Source of the DNA: an uncultured Polaribacter sp.
GTDB taxonomy: Bacteria > Bacteroidota > Bacteroidia > Flavobacteriales > Flavobacteriaceae
Direction: 5' to 3'
Assembly: GCA_947497755.1 (NCBI GenBank)
Contig: CANMHT010000002.1
Location: forward strand, 124,001-188,000
DNA: 64,000 nt
A program made the translations under genes and the position numbers. The notes under the pieces were generated by a model, which was given only the letters and a program-made list of their open reading frames with translations, did no database searches and was not told where the DNA came from. Below, piece by piece: positions 14,092-23,101 of this stretch; positions within the stretch are counted from its first letter, which is position 1, and every line of letters begins with the position of its first letter.

Positions 14092-14736
14092 ATGAAAAAA
14101 AGATATTCATATATAGGTATCTCATTTATTATATTATTATTTGGAATTTATGTGGTTCCAAAAGTGGTAAAAAAGTTTCAAAAATCTGATTTGGTAAGTT
14201 TCTCTAAAGTACCAGATTTTGAATTTATCAATCAGAATGGAAATACAATTACCAATAAAAACTTTGATGGTAAAGTATATGTCGTAGAGTTTTTCTTTAC
14301 TACTTGCCCTTCAATTTGTCCTATCATGAACCGTAAAATGATGGACATCCAAAAAGAGTTTTATGGGAATCCTAATTTTGGAATTGCTTCTTTTTCTATT
14401 ACTCCAGATATAGATACACCAGAAGTGTTTAAAAAGTATAGAGAAAAGCACAGTATTGAAGGTAAAAACTGGCATATGTTAACAGGTAAAAGTCAGGAGT
14501 ATGTATATGATTTATCAAACAAAGGATTTAAGTTATATGCAGGAACTGGAGAAGCAGGTCATGCTGGATTTGAGCATTCTGGTTTGTTTGCTTTGGTTGA
14601 TAAAGATGGTGTTATTAGATCAAGAAAAGACAAGCACGGAAATCCAATTATGTACTACAGAGCTTTGGACGAAAATGGCTTTTCTGATCAGATTAAAGAG
14701 TTGAAAGAAGATATTAAGATATTATTAAATGAGTAA
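14092..14736 (+). CDS. SCO1/SenC family copper chaperone
   Basis: 214 aa with an N-terminal anchor and a thioredoxin fold. Copper-binding TTCPSICPIMN gives C72-x3-C76, and the distal His is in GFEHSGLFALVDKDG. SCO proteins deliver copper to, or reduce, the CuA site of cytochrome oxidase in the periplasm. The ATG at 14092 directly precedes the anchor and is chosen over an in-frame GTG at 14071. The next gene overlaps its stop by 8 bp, so they are translationally coupled. Confidence 0.93.
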   Translation: MKKRYSYIGISFIILLFGIYVVPKVVKKFQKSDLVSFSKVPDFEFINQNGNTITNKNFDGKVYVVEFFFTTCPSICPIMNRKMMDIQKEFYGNPNFGIASFSITPDIDTPEVFKKYREKHSIEGKNWHMLTGKSQEYVYDLSNKGFKLYAGTGEAGHAGFEHSGLFALVDKDGVIRSRKDKHGNPIMYYRALDENGFSDQIKELKEDIKILLNE

Positions 14737-15274
14737 AGAAATTACCGCACAAGAAAAAAAATACAACCGAATTATTGTTGCATTGTCTATCATTATTCCA
14801 CTAGCAGTAGCAGCACTTTTTGGTGTCAATTTAAAAAGAATGGGTTTTGATGTAGAGCCACTTACTTTTTTACCGCCAATTTATGCATCAATTAATGGTT
14901 TTACAGCTGTGTTATTAGTAGCAGCAGTAGTGGCAATTAAAAAAGGTAATAAGAAGCTGCACGAGCAAATTAATGTGGTTGCAATTATCTGTTCTGTACT
15001 TTTTTTACTGATGTATATTGCTTATCATATGACTTCTGAATCGACCAAATTTGGCGGAGAAGGAGCTATTGCATACGTATACTACTTTATTTTAATTACA
15101 CATATTGTTTTATCTGTGGCTGTTATTCCTTTTGTATTGGTAACTTTTGTGAGAGCACGATTGGGGAAATTTCCAGAGCATAAAAAAATTGCGAAGATTA
15201 CGTTTCCGTTATGGTTGTATGTTGCGGTAACAGGAGTAATAGTTTATCTAATGATTTCTCCTTATTATAGTTAA
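14729..15274 (+). CDS. DUF420 family membrane protein (CtaM-like)
   Basis: 181 aa with five TM segments. LPPIYASINGFTAVLLV, HEQINVVAIICSVLFLLMYIAYH and HIVLSVAVIPFVLVTFVRA, with conserved His residues, fit DUF420, whose member CtaM is needed for heme-copper oxidase maturation in Staphylococcus. It overlaps the SCO gene by 8 bp and is followed 2 bp later by a small CxxC protein, so it belongs to the assembly part of this locus. Confidence 0.88.
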   Translation: MSKEITAQEKKYNRIIVALSIIIPLAVAALFGVNLKRMGFDVEPLTFLPPIYASINGFTAVLLVAAVVAIKKGNKKLHEQINVVAIICSVLFLLMYIAYHMTSESTKFGGEGAIAYVYYFILITHIVLSVAVIPFVLVTFVRARLGKFPEHKKIAKITFPLWLYVAVTGVIVYLMISPYYS

Positions 15275-15276
15275 TT

Positions 15277-15489
15277 ATGAAAAAAACTTTTATAGCAATC
15301 TTAGTATTGTTTTTTGCATTGGATGCTAATGCGCAATGTGCCATGTGTAAAGCTGTGGTAGAAACAGGAGATGTAGAAATGGCAGAAGGAATTAATTCTG
15401 GAATAACATATTTAATGGTATTTCCGTATTTATTAGTGGCGCTTTTAGGCTATGTTTTATTTCGATACAAAAGAAGAGTTAAAAATTAA
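15277..15489 (+). CDS. Small secreted/membrane protein with CAMC motif
   Basis: 70 aa. The signal peptide MKKTFIAILVLFFALDANA is followed directly by QCAMCKAVVE, a C-x2-C pair just after the cleavage site, and then a TM segment (GITYLMVFPYLLVALLGYVLF) with a basic tail. It lies 2 bp after the DUF420 gene. Position and CxxC suggest a role in metal or thiol handling during oxidase assembly; this is inference, and I know no characterised homologue. Confidence 0.75.
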   Translation: MKKTFIAILVLFFALDANAQCAMCKAVVETGDVEMAEGINSGITYLMVFPYLLVALLGYVLFRYKRRVKN

Positions 15490-15719
15490 CACTTCAATAA
15501 GATAAAATAATTGTAACATATTCTACTTTTATTCGTCATATAAGCAATGTCAAATAAATGACCGTTCGAATATTTGTGAAAATGTTCATTATCAGACAGT
15601 TTAAATAAAAATGATTTTCTGTAAGAGTCAGTGAATCAGCTGTTTGTATTTTTATTTATTTTGGCTTGACAATTGTGTCATCACAAAAAGAGTGAATAAG
15701 AACTAACAAAATATCATTA

Positions 15720-17057
15720 ATGAAAACAAAAACTTTAGCAGTTATTGCATTGATTGCTTTCTCTTTTTCGGGAGTTTCTCAAAAAAAATGGACTTTAAAA
15801 GAAGCTGTGAATTATGCTTTAAAACATAATATCACCATCAAACAAAATGTTCTTAACGTAAAATTAAGTGAAGAAGATGTAACTATTAACAAAGGAAACT
15901 TTTTACCTTCTGTAAGTGCTTCTTCAAGTTCTACTTTTAGTTCTGGACTTTCTCAAAACTCAAGTGGAGTACTTGCCAAAACAGATAACTTAAATGCTTC
16001 ATTTAATGTATCAGCAAGAGGAAATATTTTTAACGGATTTAGAAACCTTAACTTTTATAAACAAGCCTTATTAGGTGTAGAATCTAGTAAGATTGAATTA
16101 CAAAGAATAAAAGACAATATTTCTTTAAATGTTGTAGATGCGTATTTAAATATTTTATTTGCCAAAGAAAATTTATCTGCAGCACAAGTTCAGTATGAAA
16201 TTAGCAAAAACCAAATTATCAAATTAAAAAATGAAGTTGATGCTGGTGCTAAAGCAAAAGGAGAATTATTAAATGTAGAATCTACAGCAGCAACAGATGA
16301 GCAAAATGTAGTTGCTAGACAAAATACCTTAAATTTAGCATTGCTTACTTTAGCACAATTGTTACAAGTTTCTCCTGAAGGATTTGATATTGCTACAATT
16401 AATGTAGGTTCGCCTTCTATTGCTACTCTTTACGATGATTCTAATGTGGTGTATGAGAAAGCTGTAAAAACAAGACCAGAAATTGCAAAAGCTGAATTGG
16501 GAATTAAGAATGCAGAGTTAGGAGTTGAAATTGCTAAAGGTGCATTTTTACCTAGCTTATCATATTCTGCTGGAGCAGGTTCATCTTTCTTCCACCAATT
16601 TAATAATTTAAGACCTGGACAACGTAATATTTATTTCTTTAAGCAAGTATTAAAAGATCGTTTTGGTTATAATGCTGGTTTATCATTAAGTATTCCGATT
16701 TTTAATGGATACAAAACAAGAGCTAATGTAAACAAGTCTATTATTAATAAAGAAGTAAGTGAGTACACTTTAGAAAGCCAGAAATTACAATTACAACAAA
16801 CAATTCAGAAAGTATTTTTAGATGCAAAAGCAGCAGCTAAAACGTACGAGTCTGCTCAAAAATCTTTAGATGCTCAGAACGAAGCCTTCAAAAATGCACA
16901 AGAAAGATTCAATTTTGGAGCAATGACATTATTCGATTTTGATCAAGTAAGAAATCGTTTGGTAAATGCACAATCGTCTTTAATTAGAGCTAAATACGAT
17001 TATGTATTTAAAACAAAAGTATTAAAGTTCTACTATGGAGAGTCTATCTTAGATTAA
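15720..17057 (+). CDS. TolC family outer-membrane efflux protein
   Basis: 445 aa. A signal peptide (LAVIALIAFSFSGVSQ) is followed by two OEP repeats: KKWTLKEAVNYALKHNITI at the start of the first and DSNVVYEKAVKTRPEIAKAE at the start of the second. Long Ala/Gln-rich helices and short beta segments (FNASFNVS, LSLSIPIFNG) build the trimeric channel-tunnel. No inner-membrane pump is adjacent, so its partner is encoded elsewhere. A 230-bp gap upstream and a strong terminator downstream make it a single-gene transcript. Confidence 0.93.
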   Translation: MKTKTLAVIALIAFSFSGVSQKKWTLKEAVNYALKHNITIKQNVLNVKLSEEDVTINKGNFLPSVSASSSSTFSSGLSQNSSGVLAKTDNLNASFNVSARGNIFNGFRNLNFYKQALLGVESSKIELQRIKDNISLNVVDAYLNILFAKENLSAAQVQYEISKNQIIKLKNEVDAGAKAKGELLNVESTAATDEQNVVARQNTLNLALLTLAQLLQVSPEGFDIATINVGSPSIATLYDDSNVVYEKAVKTRPEIAKAELGIKNAELGVEIAKGAFLPSLSYSAGAGSSFFHQFNNLRPGQRNIYFFKQVLKDRFGYNAGLSLSIPIFNGYKTRANVNKSIINKEVSEYTLESQKLQLQQTIQKVFLDAKAAAKTYESAQKSLDAQNEAFKNAQERFNFGAMTLFDFDQVRNRLVNAQSSLIRAKYDYVFKTKVLKFYYGESILD

Positions 17058-17072
17058 CCTATAGAAAGCTAT

Positions 17073-17109
17073 AAAAAAAGCTCCTTGAATTTTTCAAGGA
17101 GCTTTTTTT
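17073..17109. terminator. Bidirectional terminator between TolC and serine hydrolase genes
   Basis: AAGCTCCTTGAA/TTCAAGGAGCTT hairpin with A and T runs on both sides, between two converging genes. Confidence 0.9.
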
Positions 17110-18319
17110 ATGCGTCGAAATTATTTTTTACAATGCGTTTTATTCTATTGGTTAAAGAGCCCATAGCTCTATAGCTTGTATGTTCTAAGATGATAATGGT
17201 AAGCTCATCAGGATATTGAGAAATTCCTGTACTAAAGCCATTCCATTTTCCGAAGTGATAAATTACTTTTTCATTATTTTTAGTATCAATTCTAAAACCA
17301 TAGCCATAAGGTACTTTTCTACCATATTTGGTTTCTCCTTTGGTATACATCTGCTCCAAAGACTCTTTAGAAATCACTTTTCCGTTATTTAAAGCATTGA
17401 TCCACTTTAAAAGATCTTCTTTTGTGGCATAGATATTTTTATCTCCTACAACGGCGTCATTTACGGTTCCTCTAATTTTTAAATGCCTCCAACCTCTATA
17501 CAATCGATATCCAATTAATTGATCTTCTTTAACAGGTGTATTTTTGTAGCTATAAACAAAGCTATTATTCATTTGTAAAGGATCAAAAATGTTGGTTTTT
17601 AAAAAACTAGAAAAACTTACATTAGCAACTTTTTCTACAATCGATGCTAAAACAAAATATCCTGTATTTGAGTAATCAAATTTTCTTCCAGGTCTAAAAA
17701 ACATAGATGCTGTACTACTAGATTCCATAAAATCCATCATTTCTGCATTTGTTGGCGGATGCTTTTGATTCCACTCATGTTCTGCAATCCAGAAATACTT
17801 TGGCAATCCAGAAGTGTGATTTAACAATTGCTTTATAGTGATATTTTTAAATGGAAAATTTGGATAGAATTTATTAACGGTGTCTGTTAACTTTAACAAG
17901 TTGCGTTCTGCTAACATTAAAATAGAAGCAGCAGTAAATTGTTTACTTACAGAAGCCAATTGAAAAATTGAACCTTCGTGTAAAGGTTTCTTTTTTCTAA
18001 AATCAGCCATTCCAATTTGATTTTGATAGATTACTTTTCCAGATTTAGCAACTAGAATAGAACCATGAAAATCGTGTCGTTTATTAATGCTTTTTAGTAA
18101 TGCGTCTAATTTTTGACTAACAACTTTGGTTTTTGAAGCAGGGAAAGATTCGATTTTAATAATAGGTTCTTTTTTAACTAAAGAATCTATATTAACTTCT
18201 GCAACTATTGATTTTACTGGAGGTGTTTCAGATTCAGAGCTTAGTATAAAGCTACTCAACACCACAATAAAAAGAACAATAAAATATTTTAGGTACTTCT
18301 TCAAAACGAATTTAAGCAT
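17108..18319 (-). CDS. Serine hydrolase, beta-lactamase/penicillin-binding-like family
   Basis: About 403 aa. An N-terminal membrane anchor or signal (YLKYFIVLFIVVLSSFILSS) precedes a class-C-type serine hydrolase fold: LASVSKQFTAASI (SxxK nucleophile), FDYSNTGYFVLA (YxN) and IYHFGKWNGFS (H-x-G in the KTG position). Members are D-aminopeptidases, esterases or cell-wall peptidases rather than true beta-lactamases. Substrate unknown, probably periplasmic. The ATG at 18319 (MLKFVLKKY) gives a sensible signal; an upstream ATG at 18361 would add an unusual 14-residue extension. Confidence 0.88.
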   Translation of the reverse strand: MLKFVLKKYLKYFIVLFIVVLSSFILSSESETPPVKSIVAEVNIDSLVKKEPIIKIESFPASKTKVVSQKLDALLKSINKRHDFHGSILVAKSGKVIYQNQIGMADFRKKKPLHEGSIFQLASVSKQFTAASILMLAERNLLKLTDTVNKFYPNFPFKNITIKQLLNHTSGLPKYFWIAEHEWNQKHPPTNAEMMDFMESSSTASMFFRPGRKFDYSNTGYFVLASIVEKVANVSFSSFLKTNIFDPLQMNNSFVYSYKNTPVKEDQLIGYRLYRGWRHLKIRGTVNDAVVGDKNIYATKEDLLKWINALNNGKVISKESLEQMYTKGETKYGRKVPYGYGFRIDTKNNEKVIYHFGKWNGFSTGISQYPDELTIIILEHTSYRAMGSLTNRIKRIVKNNFDA

Positions 18320-18396
18320 GTTAGTTGGGAATAAAATTACTAAGCTTATGTTATATATCAAAAGGATTTTGAGAATTTAACTATTAATTAGAAAGC

Positions 18397-18428
18397 TTGT
18401 GTTTTATGTACTGCTTAATGTATCTTTG
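18397..18428 (+). promoter_or_regulatory. Promoter of tsaB
   Basis: -33 TTG (18397-18399) and -7 TATCTTTG (18421-18428), 21 bp apart, match the Bacteroidetes sigma-ABfr pattern. The start codon follows 14 bp after the -7 box, so the leader is only a few bases long. Confidence 0.7.
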
Positions 18429-18442
18429 CAAAAAGATTAAAA

Positions 18443-19120
18443 TTGGCTTATATATTAAACATAGAAACTGCTACCAAAAACTGTTCTGTTAGTGTATCAC
18501 ATAATGGAGAATTGGTACATCTTAAAGAATTAAATAACGGAAATTATTCTCATGCAGAAGTATTGCATTCTTTTATAAACGAGGTGCTTGCAGAAGCTAA
18601 TATTTCTTTTAATGATTTAAATGCCATTGCAGTGAGCAAAGGCCCAGGTTCTTATACAGGTTTACGTATTGGTGTTTCTGCAGCAAAAGGCTTGTGTTTT
18701 TCGTTAAATCTTCCTTTAATCTCTGTAGAGACTTTAAAAGCTTTGGCTCGTACTGTCTCTGCAACAGAAGGAAAAATAGTACCGATGTTAGACGCTAGAA
18801 GAATGGAAGTGTATGCTGCTGTTTATGATGTAAATTACCAGCAAGAAAGAGAAATAAAAGCGGAGATTATTGAATCAACTTCTTTTGAAACTGAATTGGA
18901 AAAAGGAAGAGTTTATTTTGTAGGAGATGGAGCGCAAAAATGCCAAGAAGTAATTAAACATTCTAATGCTATTTTTGTAGAAGGGAAATATCCTTCTGCA
19001 AGAGAGATGTGCAAACTATCTTATGCTAAATACAAAAAAAACGACATCGAAGATGTCGCTTATTTTGAACCTTTTTATTTAAAAGATTTTATTGTTGTTC
19101 CTCAGAAGAAGAAAAGATAA
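18443..19120 (+). CDS. tsaB: tRNA threonylcarbamoyladenosine biosynthesis protein TsaB
   Basis: 225 aa. The ASKHA-fold N-terminus YILNIETATKNCSVSVS and AVSKGPGSYTGLRIGVSAAKGLC are typical of TsaB, the scaffold that pairs with TsaD in making t6A on ANN-decoding tRNAs. The start is a TTG that gives the conserved MAYILNIETAT N-terminus, and no ATG lies nearby. A promoter just upstream leaves almost no leader. It converges with the next gene and ends directly at its stop. Confidence 0.92.
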   Translation: MAYILNIETATKNCSVSVSHNGELVHLKELNNGNYSHAEVLHSFINEVLAEANISFNDLNAIAVSKGPGSYTGLRIGVSAAKGLCFSLNLPLISVETLKALARTVSATEGKIVPMLDARRMEVYAAVYDVNYQQEREIKAEIIESTSFETELEKGRVYFVGDGAQKCQEVIKHSNAIFVEGKYPSAREMCKLSYAKYKKNDIEDVAYFEPFYLKDFIVVPQKKKR

Positions 19121-19798
19121 TTAAAGAGTATTATAGAAATTAAAGATTTTAATCAAATCATTTTCTTTCTTGATATTTAATTTTTCTTTTTTAATATACT
19201 TTTTAATTTTGCTAGAGTTTATACCAAATATCTTATAAAACTTACTTTTTTTTCTTGGAATTTTTACTACACTATTTTGGTCATTGTAGTATATGTAATA
19301 TTTATTCTTTTTTCTTTTAAAAGTTGGAGCTTTATATTTGTCATACCCACTTTTTGGTAAGACTTCTTTAGTTAAAAATATAATATCTCTAGTTAATAAA
19401 GTAGCTTTTTTCTTTGAAAGTAAAATTCTAAAAAAGACACTTTTTTCTTTGTTAATTGAATAGGCTTTATAGGTTTTATTAGAGCCTAAAAAATGAACTG
19501 AATATGGATGCTCTTTACTTGGAGAGAAATATTTTTTACCAGAACTAGTTAAAACTTCAATTACACCATGATATGCATTGTATTTTCCTGAGAATTGTCC
19601 ATCTTTTTGATTTAAAAATTTAATTTTTTGATAAGACTTTTCTATATATGGAGAACCTTTTACTTTAGAGTTAAAAGTATTAAACGTTCCATTAGGAAAC
19701 TCTCTTCCAAGATATTCCCAACTAGCATCACTAACCTGACTTATTAGTGTATTAGCTGTAATTAGTAATAAATAGGTAAGTACAATTGTTTTTTTCAT
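19121..19798 (-). CDS. Secreted hypothetical protein
   Basis: 225 aa with a signal peptide (MKKTIVLTYLLLITANTLISQ). The body is rich in Lys, Tyr and Ser, with no recognised motif. The stretch GRYFSG-like QFSGKYNAYHGVIEVLTSSGKKYF suggests beta structure, and the C-terminal 60 residues are strongly basic (IPRKKSKFYKIF, KKYIKKEKLNIKKEN). Probably periplasmic. It lies 11 bp downstream of mscS on the same strand and may be co-transcribed. Function unknown. Confidence 0.6.
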   Translation of the reverse strand: MKKTIVLTYLLLITANTLISQVSDASWEYLGREFPNGTFNTFNSKVKGSPYIEKSYQKIKFLNQKDGQFSGKYNAYHGVIEVLTSSGKKYFSPSKEHPYSVHFLGSNKTYKAYSINKEKSVFFRILLSKKKATLLTRDIIFLTKEVLPKSGYDKYKAPTFKRKKNKYYIYYNDQNSVVKIPRKKSKFYKIFGINSSKIKKYIKKEKLNIKKENDLIKIFNFYNTL

Positions 19799-19809
19799 AG
19801 TGTTTTATA

Positions 19810-20610
19810 TTATTTTCTTATCTCTACTTGATGTGGATATGGAATCTCAATTCCAGCTTTATCTAAGGCTTCTTTAGTTTGTTCTAAAACTTCTGTATAA
19901 ACTGTCCAGTAATCAGCAGATTTAACCCAAGAACGAACGGCAAAGTTAATAGAACTGTCAGCTAATTCTACTAACAATACAGCCGGTGCAGGATCTTTTA
20001 AAACTAATGGATGATTGTTTACAATTGCACTCAATACCTCTTTAGTCTCTTTAATATCTGCATCATAAGAAACACCAAAAGTTAAATCCACTCTACGATT
20101 TTCTTCTGTAGAATAATTTACAATATTACTGTTAGACAATGCTCCATTAGGAATGATAATTTCTTTATTGTCTAAAGTGTTTAATTTGGTCGTAAAAATT
20201 TCGATGCTCTTTACAATTCCTTCTTCACCTTGTGCATTGATATAATCTCCAACTCTAAAAGGTTTGAATATCATAATTAAAGCACCTCCAGCAAAATTAG
20301 ATAACGAGCCTTGTAAAGCCAAACCAACGGCTAAACCAGCGGCACCAATAATTGCTGTAAATGAAGCTGTTGGCACACCAAGTTTTGCAATAACTGTTAC
20401 AATTAATAAGGCTTTTAATGCCCAGCCAAATAAGTCACCCAAAAACTTTTGTAGCGTAACATCTACATTTGATTTTTGCATGATTCTTTTTGCAAGCTTA
20501 ATTAATAAATTGATAACAAATAAACCTACAATTAATATAAGTATAGCCGTAATTACATTTGGGCCATATTCAATTAATAGGGCTTCTGCAGATTTTAAAT
20601 ATTTTTCCAT
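19810..20610 (-). CDS. mscS: Small-conductance mechanosensitive channel, MscS family
   Basis: 266 aa, a minimal MscS with three TM helices. The pore helix reads IIGAAGLAVGLALQGSLSNFAGGALIM, with the Gly/Ala packing seen in MscS, followed by the beta domain FRVGDYINAQGEEGIVKSIEIF and NKEIIIPNGALSNSNIVNYS. It releases solutes across the inner membrane on hypo-osmotic shock. It is flanked by a DUF1304 gene 9 bp upstream and a secreted hypothetical downstream. Confidence 0.95.
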   Translation of the reverse strand: MEKYLKSAEALLIEYGPNVITAILILIVGLFVINLLIKLAKRIMQKSNVDVTLQKFLGDLFGWALKALLIVTVIAKLGVPTASFTAIIGAAGLAVGLALQGSLSNFAGGALIMIFKPFRVGDYINAQGEEGIVKSIEIFTTKLNTLDNKEIIIPNGALSNSNIVNYSTEENRRVDLTFGVSYDADIKETKEVLSAIVNNHPLVLKDPAPAVLLVELADSSINFAVRSWVKSADYWTVYTEVLEQTKEALDKAGIEIPYPHQVEIRK

Positions 20611-20619
20611 ATTTAATTT

Positions 20620-20976
20620 TTAATTGAAAATGATTAATAAAAGTGCAAAAATAGCTGGAATAGATTGAACATAAAAGAGTCTGACCTTTTTTGTAGAGTA
20701 TGCTCCGTAAATTCCGGCAATAATTACACAACTTAGAAAGAAAATACTTATTTGAAGATTATCAATAAGTAAAGACCAAATTAAACCAGCTGCTAAAAAC
20801 CCGTTATACAAACCTTGATTTGCTGCCAATACTTTGGTTTCTTCTGCAAACTCTTTAGATTTCAATCCAAAAGTTTTTATGCCTTTTGGTTGAGTCCATA
20901 AAAACATTTCTAAAATTAAAAAATAGAGATGTTCAATGGCAACAAAGGCAATTAAAGAGTTAATTAAAATGTTCAT
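20620..20976 (-). CDS. DUF1304 family membrane protein
   Basis: 118 aa with four TM segments. [13 protein letters not shown] and [25 protein letters not shown] are the conserved DUF1304 signature. The family is uncharacterised. Its start overlaps the end of the upstream YyaL-type gene by 4 bp, indicating translational coupling in a transcript YyaL-DUF1304-MscS. Confidence 0.9.
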   Translation of the reverse strand: MNILINSLIAFVAIEHLYFLILEMFLWTQPKGIKTFGLKSKEFAEETKVLAANQGLYNGFLAAGLIWSLLIDNLQISIFFLSCVIIAGIYGAYSTKKVRLFYVQSIPAIFALLLIIFN

Positions 20977-23021
20977 TGTTGTAAGTTTTTAATTTGTTCA
21001 ATAGCTTGACCAGTTTCTTTTACAGGTAATTGACAAGCATTGTTTACACATACGTAAATTAAGGTATTATTTTCAGTAAACCTATTTTTAAGTAGTGCTA
21101 AGTCACTATCGGTACTACTACCGCAGATTAATTTGTTTGGAATATATTCTTGATGTAGCTCTTTAGTTATTTTTAAAGCATCAGCTCCGCTAACTGCAAT
21201 TTCAAAATAACGATCAGTAAAATTGCTGTACAAATCTAACCAGTTAGAATAAGCAGCTCCATAATTTGGAATGTATTCTAGCATGTTTGTTAGCATTTGT
21301 TTGCTTGTCTTTAAGTAGTGTTGATTGCCAAAATAATGACTCAGTTTAAATAAATTTTTTGCCATTATTGAGTTGGAAGCTGGAATAACATTGTCTTCAA
21401 TTTCCATTTTTCTAGCAATCAATTTGGCATCTTTATTAGAAGTAAAAAAGAACATTTTAGAATCGGTATCAAAGAAATAATCAAAACTAGTATCGGTTAA
21501 ATTTTTTGCAAGATGCAACCACTTTTCATCCAAACAAACTTCGTATAAGGCAATATAAGCGTCAATTAGGTTGGCATAATCTTCTAAATAAGCATTGATT
21601 GTGGTTTTTCCATCTTTGTAATTACGATACAAAGTTCCGTCTTCTTTTAGCATGTATTGTTCTAAAAATTGTGCGTTTTTTAGAGCGATTTCTAAAAAAT
21701 GTTCATCGTTAAAAACACGATATGCATCTACATATCCTTTTAACATGATTCCATTCCAAGAAGTAAGAATCTTATCATCCAATCTTGGTGTCTTTCTTTT
21801 TGATCTCTCAGTTAGAAGTACTTCTTTCCAATGCGCAACTTTTTTCTTAAAATCGACAAGTTTAATGTTGTGTTTTGTACTAAAATCTTTATCAGAAGTA
21901 CTTCTAATTAAATGGTAATTATCATGTTCCCAAAAACCAAATTCATTTACATTGTAATAGTCAGAGAATAATGAGAAGTCTTCTGATAAATGTTTTTTGA
22001 GTTCTTCTTTAGTCCAAACGTAAAAAGCGCCTTCTTCTAATTTTCCTTTTTTGTTAATGCTATCTGCATCCAGAGCTGAATAAAATCCACCAGATTGATC
22101 TAGTAATTCTCTTTCTACAAATTTTAAAGTTTCATAAACTGTTTCTTTATACAGCTTCTTTTTAGAAGCTAAAAAAGCGTCGGCATACAAACTTACCATT
22201 TGCCCATTATCATAGAGCATTTTTTCAAAATGGGGGATATGCCATTTTGCATCTACAGAATACCTACAAAAACCACCACCAACATGATCAAAAATACCAC
22301 CTAAAGCTATTTTGTTAAGTGTATTGTGTACATATTTTTTTAATGATTCATTATTGTTTTGGTATGCATTCCTTAATAAAAAATGATAGTTGTTAGGCAT
22401 GGCAAACTTTGGTGCTTTGCCAGTTCCTCCCCAATGTTCATCAAAATAGATTTCCCATTTTTGTATGGTTTCTTCAATAAACTTTTTGGAGAAAATAGGT
22501 TTTTCTTTATTTAATTGAATCAAACCATGTTGTTGAATGCCAAGAGTTAATTTTTCTGCATATTCAACCACCTTTTCAGGTTTTTGTAGATACAATTCAC
22601 CAATTTGATACAAGGTTTTAATCCATTCTTCTTTTCTAAAATAGGTGCCACCCCAAACAGGTTTTCCGTTAGGCAAAGCAATACAATTTAATGGCCATCC
22701 GCCTTGACCAGTCATTAATTGAACTGCATTCATATATATCTGATCAACATCTGGTCGTTCTTCTCGATCTACTTTTACATTGATAAAATATTGATTCATG
22801 ATTTTGGCTACATCTTCATTTTCAAAACTTTCTTCCTCCATTACATGACACCAATGACAAGTAGAATAACCAATAGAGATTAGTAAAAGCTTATTTTCTT
22901 TTCTAGCTAACTCCAAGGTTTCTTCATTCCAAGCGTACCAATTAACTGGATTGTGGGCATGTTGTTGTAAATAAGGACTAGACTCTTTAGCTAAGCTATT
23001 GGTAAACTTTGGTTGATTCAT
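20973..23021 (-). CDS. Thioredoxin-domain protein, YyaL/SSP411 family (DUF255)
   Basis: 682 aa. The N-terminal domain [24 protein letters not shown] leads to a thioredoxin-like CHWCHVM (C55-x2-C58) and [14 protein letters not shown] large (alpha/alpha)6 barrel-like domain follows ([29 protein letters not shown]). The family (mammalian SPATA20, bacterial YyaL) is widespread but its reaction is not established. It has its own promoter-like -7 box, and DUF1304 overlaps its end. Confidence 0.92.
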   Translation of the reverse strand: MNQPKFTNSLAKESSPYLQQHAHNPVNWYAWNEETLELARKENKLLLISIGYSTCHWCHVMEEESFENEDVAKIMNQYFINVKVDREERPDVDQIYMNAVQLMTGQGGWPLNCIALPNGKPVWGGTYFRKEEWIKTLYQIGELYLQKPEKVVEYAEKLTLGIQQHGLIQLNKEKPIFSKKFIEETIQKWEIYFDEHWGGTGKAPKFAMPNNYHFLLRNAYQNNNESLKKYVHNTLNKIALGGIFDHVGGGFCRYSVDAKWHIPHFEKMLYDNGQMVSLYADAFLASKKKLYKETVYETLKFVERELLDQSGGFYSALDADSINKKGKLEEGAFYVWTKEELKKHLSEDFSLFSDYYNVNEFGFWEHDNYHLIRSTSDKDFSTKHNIKLVDFKKKVAHWKEVLLTERSKRKTPRLDDKILTSWNGIMLKGYVDAYRVFNDEHFLEIALKNAQFLEQYMLKEDGTLYRNYKDGKTTINAYLEDYANLIDAYIALYEVCLDEKWLHLAKNLTDTSFDYFFDTDSKMFFFTSNKDAKLIARKMEIEDNVIPASNSIMAKNLFKLSHYFGNQHYLKTSKQMLTNMLEYIPNYGAAYSNWLDLYSNFTDRYFEIAVSGADALKITKELHQEYIPNKLICGSSTDSDLALLKNRFTENNTLIYVCVNNACQLPVKETGQAIEQIKNLQQ

Positions 23022-23034
23022 GAAGTGTTTTTAT

Positions 23035-23042
23035 CAAAGATA
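23035..23042 (-). promoter_or_regulatory. -7 box upstream of the YyaL-type gene
   Basis: TATCTTTG on the minus strand, 13 bp before the ATG. It sits inside the T run of the preceding terminator, a compact terminator-promoter arrangement. Confidence 0.5.
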
Positions 23043-23072
23043 AAAAAAGCGATTCATAATTTCATGAATCAC
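23042..23072 (-). terminator. Terminator of the porin gene
   Basis: GATTCAT/ATGAATC hairpin (23051-23070) followed on the minus strand by seven T. Confidence 0.75.
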
Positions 23073-23101
23073 TTTATATAAGCTTTTTTTAATTGGTGTA
23101 A

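Noticed and set aside
20264..20623. 119-codon plus-strand open frame opposite mscS
   Set aside because: Complete overlap with a well-supported gene on the other strand and no family signal.
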